Below are positions 30,274 to 41,091 of a stretch of DNA of 64,000 bases, one piece after another. Where the stretch lies: contig OZ024825.1 of the NCBI GenBank assembly GCA_964016985.1, positions 41,803,668 through 41,867,667 on the forward strand. Reading direction: 5' to 3'. The translations under genes and the position numbers were made by a program. This DNA comes from Anodontia alba (taxonomy: Eukaryota > Mollusca > Bivalvia > Lucinida > Lucinidae). Below the pieces are notes generated by a model. It was given only the letters and a program-made list of their open reading frames with translations. It had not been told where the DNA came from and did not search any database. Numbering within the stretch: position 1 is the first letter of the stretch; each line of letters begins with the position of its first letter.

Positions 30274-30483
30274 CCCTTATCCTGCTGAATAATTTGATTA
30301 GCCACAACCATTTCTGACTATCAGCCAATCAGATTACATCATATAATGTTTTCGTTCAAATTCACAAACTGAATGACAAACATTGTAGATCCTGATCAGA
30401 TGGCTTCTTCAGAAGCCATCTGATCTGGATCTACAATGTTTGCGAAGGTAGGGGTTGTCGTGAACAGCAGGATAAGGGTTTAA
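30270..30483 (+). mobile_element. Family A MITE, diverged
   Basis: TTAACCCTTATCCTGCTGAA to CAGCAGGATAAGGGTTTAA. Stem is GATCAGATGGCTTC/GAAGCCATCTGATC: compensating changes on both arms relative to GATCAGTTGGCTTC. Confidence 0.85.
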
Positions 30484-30595
30484 GGTTATCACAGTCAGTG
30501 AAATGCAAATCTTTACAAAAGTATCAGTACCACCAGTTTATGCAAGTACATTTGTATGTGCTACACCTTTATTATCAAAGCCATATTAACCCTTG

Positions 30596-30799
30596 TCCTG
30601 CTGAATAAATTAAGATGCCACGCTCGCTTCTAATTTTCAGCCAATCAGATTACTTGATCTGGATTGTTGCTATGAATTCACATACTTAATGGCAAACAGT
30701 GCAGATCCAGATCAGTTGGCTTCTTCAGAAGCCAATTGATCTGGATCTACATTGTTTACAAAGGCAGGGTATATCCGGGTTCATCAGGACAAGGGTTAA
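30596..30799 (+). mobile_element. Family A hairpin MITE
   Basis: Complete with TTAA on both sides. The right TIR has TTCATCAGGACAAGGG. Confidence 0.9.
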
Positions 30800-31714
30800 G
30801 ATTAGGTTTGCAACGGAATATTCTCCAATTTATACCGTATTATTCTTTTTTTAAAATTCTGCTGAACATTTTTAAATGTGGTAATAACCTCATTTTTATA
30901 TCACATCACTTACTATTTTGAATCACATAAGATTCTATTTATGGTATCTTTAAATATTAAAAGCTGTAATATAAAAATGCTTTACAGAACTTTATGGCTT
31001 TTTTTAGTCTCTCTTACCATGTAACTGCATTTGAAAATCACCCTGCATTCAAAAATCACTGCTCTTTCTCACAACTTAAAAAAAAAAAAAAAAAAGCAGA
31101 GCTCTGAATTTATCAAAGCTTCTTTTATAAACACTTCAACAATTACCTTTTTTAAAGATAGTTCTTGTAATACCATTTTAGTAATGATGGCCATTCTGAA
31201 CATTGGATCAATGATTTTGCAGCATTTTTTTATTATTATTATTATTATTTGGGTACACATAACATCAGTGTAAACACCCCAACGCTCCCCCATAACACAC
31301 AGTTTAAATATGTTATTTCTATTGTCCTTGCTTGTTCCAGAGATTTATAGAGAGGCACAAAAGCATAATGTATTTCTCAAAGGCATGTTAAACATATACT
31401 GTAATGCAAATGAACATACATATATATATAGTTCCAGACAAAAAATACTGATTTTTTTTTTTTTTTCAAATGCAATCAATATAAGAGCTAAATATAGCTA
31501 GAGCATTCATTCAACACTGGGGATATAGTATGAATCAACAAAACAACTGTTGGGGTTTAACCAATCAAATCATTTGAATTTTCCATCATGTGAACCTCCC
31601 CCCCACCCCACACCCACCCCCCCCCCCCCCCCCCCCCCCACAACCCCCAGCCCAACCCCCACAATCAGTTCTCAATTTTTACTACACGAAGTAGTGAATT
31701 AGGGTGATTGCATG
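30800..31714. other. Unique AT-rich sequence with simple repeats
   Basis: A-run at 31078-31095, (ATT)n at 31229-31250, (TA)n at 31421-31430 and a C-rich tract at 31598-31645. No gene seen. Confidence 0.5.
31598..31645 (+). repeat. Poly-C tract
   Basis: C-rich with two CACCC interruptions, then a run of about 22 C. Confidence 0.95.
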
Positions 31715-31926
31715 AATTCTGAGACTTTAAAAATATTTTTCTTATTTTTCTCATAGAAAAAGACTTAACATTTGTTCAAACTGTTACCTAAAGTAAATCA
31801 TGACATTTCATTCAAATTGTCTGCTAAGGAGACAATCCAAATGAAATATCATGACTTACTGTCTAAGAAAATTAAGAAAAAAATATCACTTATTTTCTTC
31901 TTAGGATTTTACCCTCAGAGTATTAA
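31715..31926 (+). mobile_element. Family C copy with duplicated arm
   Basis: AAAGTAAATCATGACATTTC is an extra arm. It pairs with AATATCATGACTTACTGTC, so the stem is longer than in other copies. Confidence 0.72.
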
Positions 31927-31930
31927 AACT

Positions 31931-32142
31931 TTACCCTAGTCCTGCTGAACTCGGATATACTCTGCCTTTGCAAACAGTGTAGATCCAGATCAGTTGGCTT
32001 CTGAAGAAGCCAACTGATCTGGAGCTGCACTGATTGCCATTAAGTATGTGAATTTATATCAACAATCTGCATCAAGTGATCTAGTTGGCTGAAAATTAGA
32101 AGTGGGCAGGGCATCTGAATTATTCAGCAAGGCAAGGGTTAA
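31931..32142 (-). mobile_element. Family A hairpin MITE
   Basis: TTACCCTAGTCCTGCTGAAC to CAGCAAGGCAAGGGTTAA. The central stem is intact. Confidence 0.88.
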
Positions 32143-32239
32143 AATGCATATGAAATGGATCACCTAATGCAGTTACATCTTATTTACACACAGTAACTGT
32201 TTTTTACAGTGCAAAAAAGTGTAACAGGTTAAAAAAAGA

Positions 32240-32665
32240 TCACTAATAAAAATGTGAAATGATAATAATCCACCACTATTGTGTAGTGGGCAGATAACTC
32301 TGGCAAAAATTGACAAAATTTGCCCATTAGCAATCCCAAACCAGATCACAAAATCTAGGCACACACCAAGTTTGGTGACAATCTATTGATATTTACACAA
32401 GTTATCATCTGGAAACAAAAATAAGGACATGTGACAGGCAGATAACTGTCAAAAATTGAAGAAATTTGCCTGTTAACAATCCCAAACCAGATCTCCACAA
32501 TATTAATGCATATAGCAAGTTTGGTGTAAATCCATTGATATTTACTCGTTATCATCCGGAAATGAAAACAGACAGACGTATGACTGATGGACAGACAGCT
32601 GGATGGACAGACAGATGGACACAGGGACAACCAACGTGACACCATAATACCTCACCGCTATCGTG
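32240..32665 (-). repeat. Two-unit dispersed repeat with GACAGAC tail
   Basis: GGCAGATAACTCTGGCAAAA and GGCAGATAACTGTCAAAAAT start two units ~155 bp apart with CAATCCCAAACCAGATC and CAAGTTTGGTG. The end runs into CAGACAGATGGACACAGGGA. Confidence 0.78.
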
Positions 32666-32677
32666 TGACAGGGTATA

Positions 32678-35613
32678 AAAATATTTAAAGGCTGATACCT
32701 GAGCTACTCAGTGACAGATTTAAAGGTTGATACCTGAGCTACCCAGTGACAGATTTAAAGGTTGATACCTGAGCTACTCAGTGATAGATTTAAAGGTTGA
32801 TAACTGAGCTACTCAGTGAAAGATTTATAGGTTGATACCTGAGCTACTCAGTGACAGATTTAGAGATTGATACCTGAGCTACTCAGTGACAGATTTAAAA
32901 GTTGATACCTGAGCTACTCAGTGACAGATTTAAAAGCTGATACCTGAGCTACTCAGTGAGATTTAAAAGTTGATACCTGAGCTACTCAGTGACGGATTTA
33001 AAAGTTGATACCTGAGCTACTCAGTGACAGATTTAAAGGTTGATACCTGAGCTACTCAGTGACAGATTTAAAGGTTGATACCTGAGCTACTCAGTGATAG
33101 ATTTAAAGGTTGATACCTGAGCTACTCAGTGACATATTTAAAGGTTAATACCTGAGCTACTCAATGACAGATTTAAAAGCTGATACCTGAGCTACTCAGT
33201 GATAGATTTAAAAGTTGATACCTGAGCTACTCAGTGACAGATTTAGAGGTTGATACCTGAGCTACTCAGTGACAGATTTAAAAGTTGATACCTGAGCTAC
33301 TCAGTGACAGATTTAAAAGCTGATACCTGAGCTACTCAGTGACAGATTTAAAAGTTGATACCTGAGCTACTCAGTGACAGATTTAAAAGCTGATACCTGA
33401 GCTACTCAGTGACAGATTTAGAGGTTGATACCTGAGCTACTCAGTGACAGATTTAAAAGTTGATACCTGAGCTACTCAGTGACAGATTTAAAAGCTGATA
33501 CCTGAGCTACTCAGTGACAGATTTAAAAGCTGATACCTGAGCTACTCAGTGACAGATTTAAAAGTTGATACCTGAGCTACTCAGTGACAGATTTAAAAGT
33601 TGATACCTGAGCTACTCAGTGACAGATTTAAAAGCTGATACCTGAGCTACTCAGTGACAGATTAAAAAGCTGATACCTGAGCTACTCAGTGACAGATTTA
33701 AAAGTTGATACCTGAGCTACTCAGTGACAGATTTAAAAGTTGATACCTGAGCTACTCAGTGACAGATTTAAAAGCTGATACCTGAGCTACTCAGTGACAG
33801 ATTTAAAAGTTGATACCTGAGCTACTCAGTGACAGATTTAGAGATTGATACCTGAGCTACTCAGTGACAGATTTAAAAGTTGATACCTGAGCTACTCAGT
33901 GACAGATTTAAAAGCTGATACCTGAGCTACTCAGTGACAGATTTAAAAGTTGATACCTGAGCTACTCAGTGACAGATTTAGAGATTGATACCTGAGCTAC
34001 TCAGTGACAGATTTAGAGGTTGATACCTGAGCTACTCAGTGACAGATTTAAAAGTTGATACCTGAGCTACTCAGTGACAGATTTAAAAGTTGATACCTGA
34101 GCTACTCAGTGACAGATTTAAAAGCTGATACCTGAGCTACTCAGTGACAGATTTAAAAGTTGATACCTGAGCTACTCAGTGACAGATTTAAAAGTTGATA
34201 CCTGAGCTACTCAGTGACAGATTTAAAAGCTGATACCTGAGCTACTCAGTGACAGATTTAAAAGTTGATACCTGAGCTACTCAGTGACAGATTTAAAAGC
34301 TGATACCTGAGCTACTCAGTGAGATTTAAAAGTTGATACCTGAGCTACTCAGTGACGGATTTAATAGTTGATACCTGAGCTACTCAGTGACAGATTTAAA
34401 GGCTGATACCTGAGCTACTCAGTGACAGATTTAAAGGTTGATACCTGAGCTACTCAGTGATAGATTTAAAGGTTGATACCTGAGCTACTCAGTGACATAT
34501 TTAAAGGTTAATACCTGAGCTACTCAGTGACAGATTTAAAAGTTGATACCTGAGCTACTCAGTGACAGATTTAAAAGCTGATACCTGAGCTACTCAGTGA
34601 CAGATTTAGAGGTTGATACCTGAGCTACTCAGTGACAGATTTAAAAGTTGATACCTGAGCTACTCAGTGACAGATTTAAAAGCTGATACCTGAGCTACTC
34701 AGTGACAGATTTAAAAGCTGATACCTGAGCTACTCAGTGACAGATTTAAAAGTTGATACCTGAGCTACTCAGTGACAGATTTAAAAGTTGATACCTGAGC
34801 TACTCAGTGACAGATTTAAAAGCTGATACCTGAGCTACTCAGTGACAGATTTAAAAGCTGATACCTGAGCTACTCAGTGACAGATTTGAAAGTTGATACC
34901 TGAGCTACTCAGTGAAAGATTTATAGGTTGATACCTGAGCTACTCAGTGACAGATTTAGAGATTGATACCTGAGCTACTCAGTGACAGATTTAAAAGTTG
35001 ATACCTGAGCTACTCAGTGACAGATTTAAAAGCTGATACCTGAGCTACTCAGTGAGATTTAAAAGTTGATACCTGAGCTACTCAGTGACAGATTTAAAAG
35101 TTGATACCTGAGCTACTCAGTGACAGATTTAAAGGTTGATACCTGAGCTACTCAGTGACAGATTTAAAGGTTGATACCTGAGCTACTCAGTGATAGATTT
35201 AAAGGTTGATACCTGAGCTACTCAGTGACATATTTAAAGGTTAATACCTGAGCTACTCAATGACAGATTTAAAAGCTGATACCTGAGCTACTCAGTGATA
35301 GATTTAAAAGTTGATACCTGAGCTACTCAGTGACAGATTTAGAGGTTGATACCTGAGCTACTCAGTGACAGATTTAAAAGTTGATACCTGAGCTACTCAG
35401 TGACAGATTTAAAAGCTGATACCTGAGCTACTCAGTGACAGATTTAAAAGTTGATACCTGAGCTACTCAGTGACAGATTTAAAAGTTGATACCTGAGCTA
35501 CTCAGTGACAGATTTAAAAGCTGATACCTGAGCTACTCAGTGACAGATTTAAAAGTTGATACCTGAGCTACTCAGTGACAGATTTAAAAGCTGATACATG
35601 AGCTGCTCAGTGA
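32678..35613 (+). repeat. 35 bp minisatellite, about 84 copies
   Basis: Unit GATACCTGAGCTACTCAGTG plus ACAGATTTAAAAGTT. Variants at the AAAGGTT/AAAAGTT/AAAAGCT/AGAGGTT/AGAGATT position and rarer GATAGATTT, GACATATTT and GACGGATTT types occur in ordered strings. Three units carry the same 5 bp deletion (CAGTGAGATTT) at ~32956, ~34319 and ~35052. Most units contain GAGCTACTC and TCAGTGACAGA; no frame is open for long. Confidence 0.98.
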
Positions 35614-35620
35614 CATTCTA

Positions 35621-35648
35621 AAGAATCTTAGCTCAGGTATCAACCTTT
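35621..35648 (-). repeat. Inverted half-unit closing the minisatellite
   Basis: TTAGCTCAGGTATCAACCTT is the reverse complement of AAGGTTGATACCTGAGCTA, the array unit. It starts ~8 bp after the last direct unit, so the array end can fold back. Confidence 0.9.
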
Positions 35649-35843
35649 GACCCTTTCAGCCCGGCAAACCAAAACAGATACTTGTGCAAACAGTGTACAA
35701 GCATAATGAGTAGTCTCATCAAGATCTACACTATTGCCATTTACTTTTTGGTTTTAAAATGGAACTCCTATATGCATTAGTGGACATGTCAAAACTAAAG
35801 GATGGAAGAGTCCACTTAAGAAACTTGGAGATGAAAAGATTAA
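35647..35843 (+). mobile_element. Family H hairpin element
   Basis: TTGACCCTTTCAGCCCGGCA, GCAAACAGTGTACAAGC, TCATCAAGATCTACACTATT and GATGGAAGAGTCCACTTAAG. It begins immediately at the minisatellite's inverted end. Confidence 0.7.
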
Positions 35844-36019
35844 TTGATATAAATTTGAAGTATCTGACTGGTTGAACATGCAACAATTATTTTGACAATT
35901 CCCTTTACAGCACCAGTGTTAAAAAAACACTTGAAAGATTTATGATTTGTACTTGAAATTAATTTGGGAATCTCAGACATTACTGAAATGCACACTTTAC
36001 ACACCAGTCTGCCACTTTA

Positions 36020-36256
36020 TTAATGCTTTGCCTGATGGGTAAATGTTTCAACAGAAGACATTTTAAATAACTTTTCTTATTTTTCCCAGGAAATAAGATG
36101 ACATTACATGCATATTGTCTCCTTAGGATTGACATTTTCATGCAAATTGTCTCCTTAGTTTTTCATGAACTATCAAATCCTATTTCTCGGGAAAAATATA
36201 AAAAATATAATCAATTTGTCATCTGCCAAGTTAGCCCAGAGAGTGGTATAGGTTAT
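36020..36256 (+). mobile_element. Family C copy with duplicated arm
   Basis: TTAATGCTTTGCCTGATGGG at left. TGTCTCCTTAG occurs twice (after GCATATTGTC and GCAAATTGTC), a direct duplication of the apex. Confidence 0.75.
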
Positions 36257-36397
36257 TCCTAAATGTTCCAAATCTAAATATTAGCAGATAAATTTTATGA
36301 TATAATAATTATAATACATTATTTTTATAAAATGTTCTCATCCGTCAAAGAAAATAACATTTTACCAATTATTTCAAGATACTCTTATGACAATTCG

Positions 36398-36481
36398 TAG
36401 GCAGGTAGGTAGGTAGGTAGACAGCAGACAGACAGACAGACAGACAGAGAGTGAGAGAGAGGGAGAGAGAGAGAGAGAGAG
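36398..36481 (+). repeat. Compound microsatellite (GGTA)n (GACA)n (GA)n
   Basis: Consecutive GGTAGGTAGGTAGGTAG, ACAGACAGACAGACAG and GAGAGAGAGAGAGAG blocks. Confidence 0.95.
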
Positions 36482-36512
36482 AAATCTTTGAAACTCTTTG
36501 TATAACCTACAG

Positions 36513-36722
36513 TATAGTAAAAAATCAAATTAGAGATAATGAACAGAAGTAGTGTAGATTTTGTTGTTTAATTTTTTGTGAGCACTTTCACAGCAAATGC
36601 TGATCTTCAGACAAACTGGTTTCTCTGAAGATCAGCATTTAAGCTGTGAAATAGCTCACAAAAAATTAACAAAATTTACACTACTTCTGTTCATTATCTC
36701 TAATTTTATTTTTTCACACTAT
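36513..36722. repeat. ~210 bp near-perfect palindrome
   Basis: The left arm (TAGAGATAATGAACAGAAGT ...) and right arm (... ACTTCTGTTCATTATCTCTA) pair for ~95 bp with few mismatches. The loop is AGACAAACTGGTTTCT, flanked by ATGCTGATCTTC and GAAGATCAGCAT. Unlike the other hairpins; it may be a single-copy young inverted duplication or a MITE with no second copy here. Confidence 0.92.
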
Positions 36723-36869
36723 ATATATATATATTTTATTTATCATCTGCTAAGTTCAAGAGAAGCCTTTTATAAGAATTAAGTAGACTTTTCCAGACTT
36801 CATAATACATGTATTTAAAAAAAAAAAAAAGACATCATTCAAATGATATGGTACAAAAAGCCATTTTAA

Positions 36870-37095
36870 TTCTTAAAGGATCAAAATTAAAATTTAGTTA
36901 GAATACAACATTTTAAGATAATGTCCTATTTTTCCAAGAAAATAGTGCCTGAAATTATGTGAGTAGAGACCATTCACCTTAAATTTCAAGCCCAATTTAG
37001 GAAATGATTCACATGAAATGTCAAGATCTATTTTTATTGAAAAGTAAAGAGAAAAAAAAATCACAAATTTGTTGTTTGCTCTGCAGAAGAAAAGA
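36870..37095 (+). mobile_element. Family B degenerate copy
   Basis: TTCTTAAAGGATCAAAATTA, CAAGAAAATAGTGCCTGAAA, ATTCACATGAAATGTCAAGA and GTTGTTTGCTCTGCAG. Confidence 0.6.
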
Positions 37096-37284
37096 CATTG
37101 TCCCAATTTAACTTCCCTGATGGCAATGGTTTGAGAGTATTGGAAGGTGGGCGTTTGGGTGAGGCAGTAGATGGGTATGGAAAGGGTACTGTGGTCAGAA
37201 ATGACTAGTGTATATGATGTCTATAGACAATTTTAATACTCAGAAGTTATTACATTTTGTTTTGTTGGTTTGTCAGTCATTCTT

Positions 37285-37320
37285 CTCCATGAAAAAAAAA
37301 AAAAAAAAAAAAAAGAAAAA
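37285..37320 (+). repeat. Poly-A tract
   Basis: A-run of about 24 bases then GAAAAATATT. Confidence 0.9.
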
Positions 37321-37407
37321 TATTTACCTGATACATGTATCCTCTTAACTTGAGATTTATGAAATGGCATAGCTTATCAACAAAAAGGTATTGGTGTTTT
37401 TTAATCT

Positions 37408-37625
37408 ATTTTAGACTGAATAAACTTCCTCCACACTCCCCGGCCGCTATATACTAGAAGAGCGGAATTTCAATTTTAGGAATGGCAGGCATTCCTAGAG
37501 AAAAATGGCTGAACTATTTGCAAACAGTGGAGACCCTGATCAGATGCCACATACTATGGCATCTGATCTGGATCTGCACTGTTTGCAAATTACCCTGTTT
37601 GGGGTCTCCAGACTAAATGGGTTAA
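37408..37625 (-). mobile_element. Family G hairpin MITE
   Basis: TAGACTGAATAAACTTCCTC, GCTATATACTAGAAGAGCGG, GCAAACAGTGGAGACCCTGA, GGATCTGCACTGTTTGCAAA and right end CTAAATGGGTTAA. Confidence 0.8.
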
Positions 37626-37725
37626 CCCTAAAAGTGCTAAGCAAAACTGTAGCAGATTAGGCATTCTACCTTTTTTTCAGTAAAAAAGCCTTGACATTTC
37701 ATCTGGAAAATATTCTTTGCTAATA
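37622..37725 (+). mobile_element. Family B left half
   Basis: Begins at the TTAA shared with family G: TTAACCCTAAAAGTGCTAAG, AACTGTAGCAGATTAGG, AAGCCTTGACATTTCATC. Confidence 0.7.
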
Positions 37726-37854
37726 CCCTTTAAGCTGCATTAAATGTCATTACCATTTTCCGATAATAATAAGGAATATAATCAAAAGCATTCAGCATCT
37801 GCTGAACTTATCCAGAGATTATTATATGTCCAAAAATTCTGCTATTCTGCTAAC

Positions 37855-38043
37855 ATACAGGCTGATCTGAGTCTTTGCTGGTTACCTGTTAGGCCAAAGA
37901 TTTTATCTTTAGGTTTACAGAGATACCAGTACTTAAAATGTTGCTGTTGGGTGGGAGGAATAAAAATAACAATAAAAATGAGCCAGCTCATGACAAAACT
38001 ACTATTAGACTTGTACAAACAGCAAAGACTCAGATCAGCCTGC
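37855..38043. repeat. Inverted repeat with CAGCAAAGACTCAGATCAGC arms
   Basis: AGGCTGATCTGAGTCTTTGC at ~37858 and GCAAAGACTCAGATCAGCCT at ~38022 are perfect inverted copies ~140 bp apart. Related to core 1 (AGATCAG) but with GCAAAGAC for GCAAACAG. Confidence 0.8.
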
Positions 38044-38118
38044 ACATTCACACAATCTGATCAGACTCTTCCCTGATTGCATGTGCCTTCTATAACCTCC
38101 AGGCTATCCAAAGAGAGA

Positions 38119-38328
38119 TTAACCCTTGTCCTGCTGAATAAATTAAGATACCACACCCACTTCTAATTCTCAGCCAATCAAATTACTTGATCCAAATTGT
38201 TGCTATAAATTCATACACTTAATGGCAAACAGTGCAGATCCAGATCAGTTGGCTTCAGAAGCCATTTGATCTGGATCAACACTGTTTGCAAAGCAGAACA
38301 TATCCGGGTTCAGCAGGACTAGGGTTAA
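38119..38328 (+). mobile_element. Family A hairpin MITE
   Basis: TTAA on both ends. Stem GTTGGCTTCAGAAGCCATTT has lost a few apex bases. Confidence 0.9.
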
Positions 38329-38429
38329 GCAGAACCCTTGACATACTGGGTGGATGTACACACTGATCTGAGTCTTTGCTGGTTACACAGCTCTTATTAT
38401 AGGTTTTGTTGTGCACTGGCTCAAATATG

Positions 38430-40106
38430 AACAAGAGCTCCGCCAAGCGGGGCATTATACGCCCATGGCAAGCAATAAGATGTAGCACATAAACTGGCTC
38501 CTGTATAATTCAGTGCTCCGGATTTAAACTGTAAGTGGAATTACAAAAAAAATTTTTTTTTAAATTTCATTGGGGCATATCTCTGCTGATATTTGGTGAA
38601 CTGTAACCTAAGGGTCCAAGCTGGCTCAGAAATTAAGGGAGAAGTGACTTCTCCCTCCTGGGAAAATAAGAAGTTTGCTGCTGCTTCTAGGGAGAAGTGC
38701 TTTCTGACAGAGGACACACCACAGAAGCATGGCTTTATTATAAGCTCATAATTATGAGCCTTTGGCTGATTTGTTTTTACTATACTTCAATATCAGGCCA
38801 AACAATAACAAAACAAAAATAAACAACCAAAAAAAAAAAAAAATGCTGCAAGAAAGTTTTGTAAACCTTTAACTTGTTTAATACTGATTTTATTTTTGTT
38901 CTTCAAGGGAGCCAAATCAGAAGAGTATTAAAAAAAAAAAAAAAAAAAACAAATTCAAAAAGAATTATGTATTTATAAAGATTTAATAATGACAACCTTT
39001 CCTTGCAAATCTAATAAAAGAAGATGTTAAAAAAAAAAAATCAATATCTTGCCCATATGACCAAAATTTTAGTTATTTGCAAAAAATATACCTATTATAA
39101 AATAAAATTTGCACACTATTACCTCTAAACAATATGCTGTGAAAAGTTTACAAAAACTTTCAAAGGGGCATAAATCTGCAAATATTTGGTGCACTGTAAC
39201 CTCCAAATAATATGTGCTGCTCCACATCATCGTGTAACTATTTATGAAGTTTCAGCTTGATCGGATGTAAACTTAGGAGGATTTAGCCGGAAACAAAAAA
39301 TTAATAGAAATTTTCAAAGGGGTTTAACTCTGCTAATATTTGGTGGACTATAATCTTGAAACAATATGCACTGCTCCACATCATGGAAACTGTAGGAGGA
39401 TTTAGCTGGAAACAAAATGTTTACTGAAATTTTCAAAGGGGCATAACTGTGCTAATATTTGGTGCACTGTAACCTTGAAACAATATGCGCTGCTCCACAT
39501 CATGGTCTAACTGTACATGAAGTTTCAGCTCGATTGGATGTAAACTGTAGGAGGATTTAGCCAGAAACGAAAAATTAATAGAAATTTTCAGAGGGGTATA
39601 ACTCTGCTAATATTTGGTGGACTGTAACCTTGAAATAATATGCTCTGCTCCACATCATGGTCTATCTACAAATCAAGTTTCAGCTTGATCGGATGTAAAC
39701 TGTAGGAGGAGTTAGCCGGAAACGAAAAGTCTACTGAAATTTTCAAAGGGGCATAACTCTGCTAATATTTGGTGGACTGTAACCTCGAAACGATATGTGC
39801 TGCTCCACATCATGGTCTAACTATACATGGAGTTTCAGCTTGATCGATGTAAAATGTAGGAGGAGTTAACCGGAAATGAAAAGTTTACAGAAATTTTCTA
39901 AGGGGCATAACTCTGCAAACATTTGGTGGACTGTAACCCCGAAAAAAATATGCTGCGCCACATCATGGTCTAGCTATATACCAAGTCACAGCTTGATGGG
40001 ATGTAAACTGCAGAAGGAGTTAGCCGGAAACGAAAAGTTTATGGACAGACAGACAGCCGCCATACCCCGTAACATAATACATCCCGTTTTTCAAACAGGC
40101 GTATAA
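38430..40106 (-). repeat. Tandem repeat, ~155 bp unit, with head and tail
   Basis: Head ACAAGAGCTCCGCCAAGCGG at ~38430, a solo unit near 38570, then six units from 39150 to 40045: GGGGCATAACTCTGCTAATA, TTTGGTGGACTGTAACC, GCTCCACATCATGGTCTAAC, AGTTTCAGCTTGATCGGATG and GGAGGAGTTAGCCGGAAACG. Tail GGACAGACAGACAGCCGCC and CAGGCGTATAAAAAG closes it. An A-rich unrelated stretch separates solo and tandem parts (38820-39060). Confidence 0.88.
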
Positions 40107-40554
40107 AAAGCTTGTGTCAAGCAAATAAAATAACTTTTGAACAAAAATACGTTAAAATGCAATATTTCAGCCCCAAACTTGAAGGGTAGGGGCATAAAAT
40201 AAAAATAAAGTTTGAAATGCAAATTTTATTTTTCCAGAGGGGCTAAAATCATAGGGTAGTCTCTTCCATAAGCCTAAACAAAAAAGAACTGAGGCCTTAC
40301 TGAAAACAGGATAAAATTCACCTTTGCATTTGTATTTCATCCAGATATAAAGAAAATGTCATCGAGTAATCACAATTTAAAATGACTTGAAAACCTCAAT
40401 TTTTATGAATGAACTAGACTAATTAACCTCAGGGATGATGACATGTCATATCTGTCTATCCCTGAGGGTCTTCAGGTATATTAAAGGTCTAATTTTAAAC
40501 TAATTACCATACTATCCCAAAATACTCAAACAGCTTAAAATTAAAGCAAAGGAC
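40107..40554. other. No recognisable feature
   Basis: AT-rich; a small inverted pair CCTCAGGGATGATGACA and ATCCCTGAGGG at 40429-40470. Confidence 0.45.
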
Positions 40555-40682
40555 AGTTTGATTTGATTTTTTTTTTTTTTTTTTTCAGTGAAGCAGACCA
40601 TTCACATGAAATGTCAAGTCTTACTTTTTCTGAAAAAACAAAACAAAAGTACATATATTTCAAAATGTCGTCTGCAACTGTT
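40555..40682 (+). mobile_element. Family B right-hand portion
   Basis: T-run, CACATGAAATGTCAAGTC, and TTTCAAAATGTCGTCTGCAA; no terminus seen. Confidence 0.62.
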
Positions 40683-40689
40683 TTGAGTC

Positions 40690-41080
40690 TAAGTTGGCTT
40701 TACAGCCCAGTCAACACTGTGAAGGTCATGTCAAGCCGGTCAGTTAACCTACTCACACTTCATCACGAAAACATGCCTATATAATGTTGACCCCCTTAAA
40801 CCCCACTTTCATATAGTAAAACTGGGGTTTACAGGGGTATATATTATTTTCTTATTTCTGCTCAAAAACATAGATTGTGGGTAATTGCTAGAACCGCCTC
40901 GGCGAGGCAGTTCTAATGAGTACCTACAATCTATGTTTTGAGCAGACATATGAAAAATATCAGAATTTTTGTATCTGAAAATTTTCAGTTTTTGGAGATG
41001 AAAGTGTCTATATATTTGAATAGGCGTGTTTTCGTAATGTTTCCTGGACAGGCTTAGTCCTCTAAGTGGTTAACCAGTGC
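40690..41080. mobile_element. Family M element split by family S
   Basis: CAGCCCAGTCAACACTGTGA and CCGGTCAGTTAACCTACTCA lie left, and GACAGGCTTAGTCCTCTAAG with TGGTTAACCAG right of the insertion. Confidence 0.65.
40764..41035 (+). mobile_element. Family S hairpin element
   Basis: ACGAAAACATGCC and GGCGTGTTTTCGT ends. A hairpin CCCCACTTTCATATAG...AAACTGGGG lies near the left end, and a family D-like stem ATAGATTGTGGGTA/TACCTACAATCTAT with GAACCGCCTCGGCGAGGC apex in the middle. Copies at 55673 and, inverted, ~60741. Confidence 0.82.
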
Positions 41081-41091
41081 TTGTTCACATA

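Noticed and set aside
32678..35613. CRISPR-like array
   Set aside because: Units are contiguous 35 bp repeats without unique spacers, in a eukaryotic intron with no cas-like genes.
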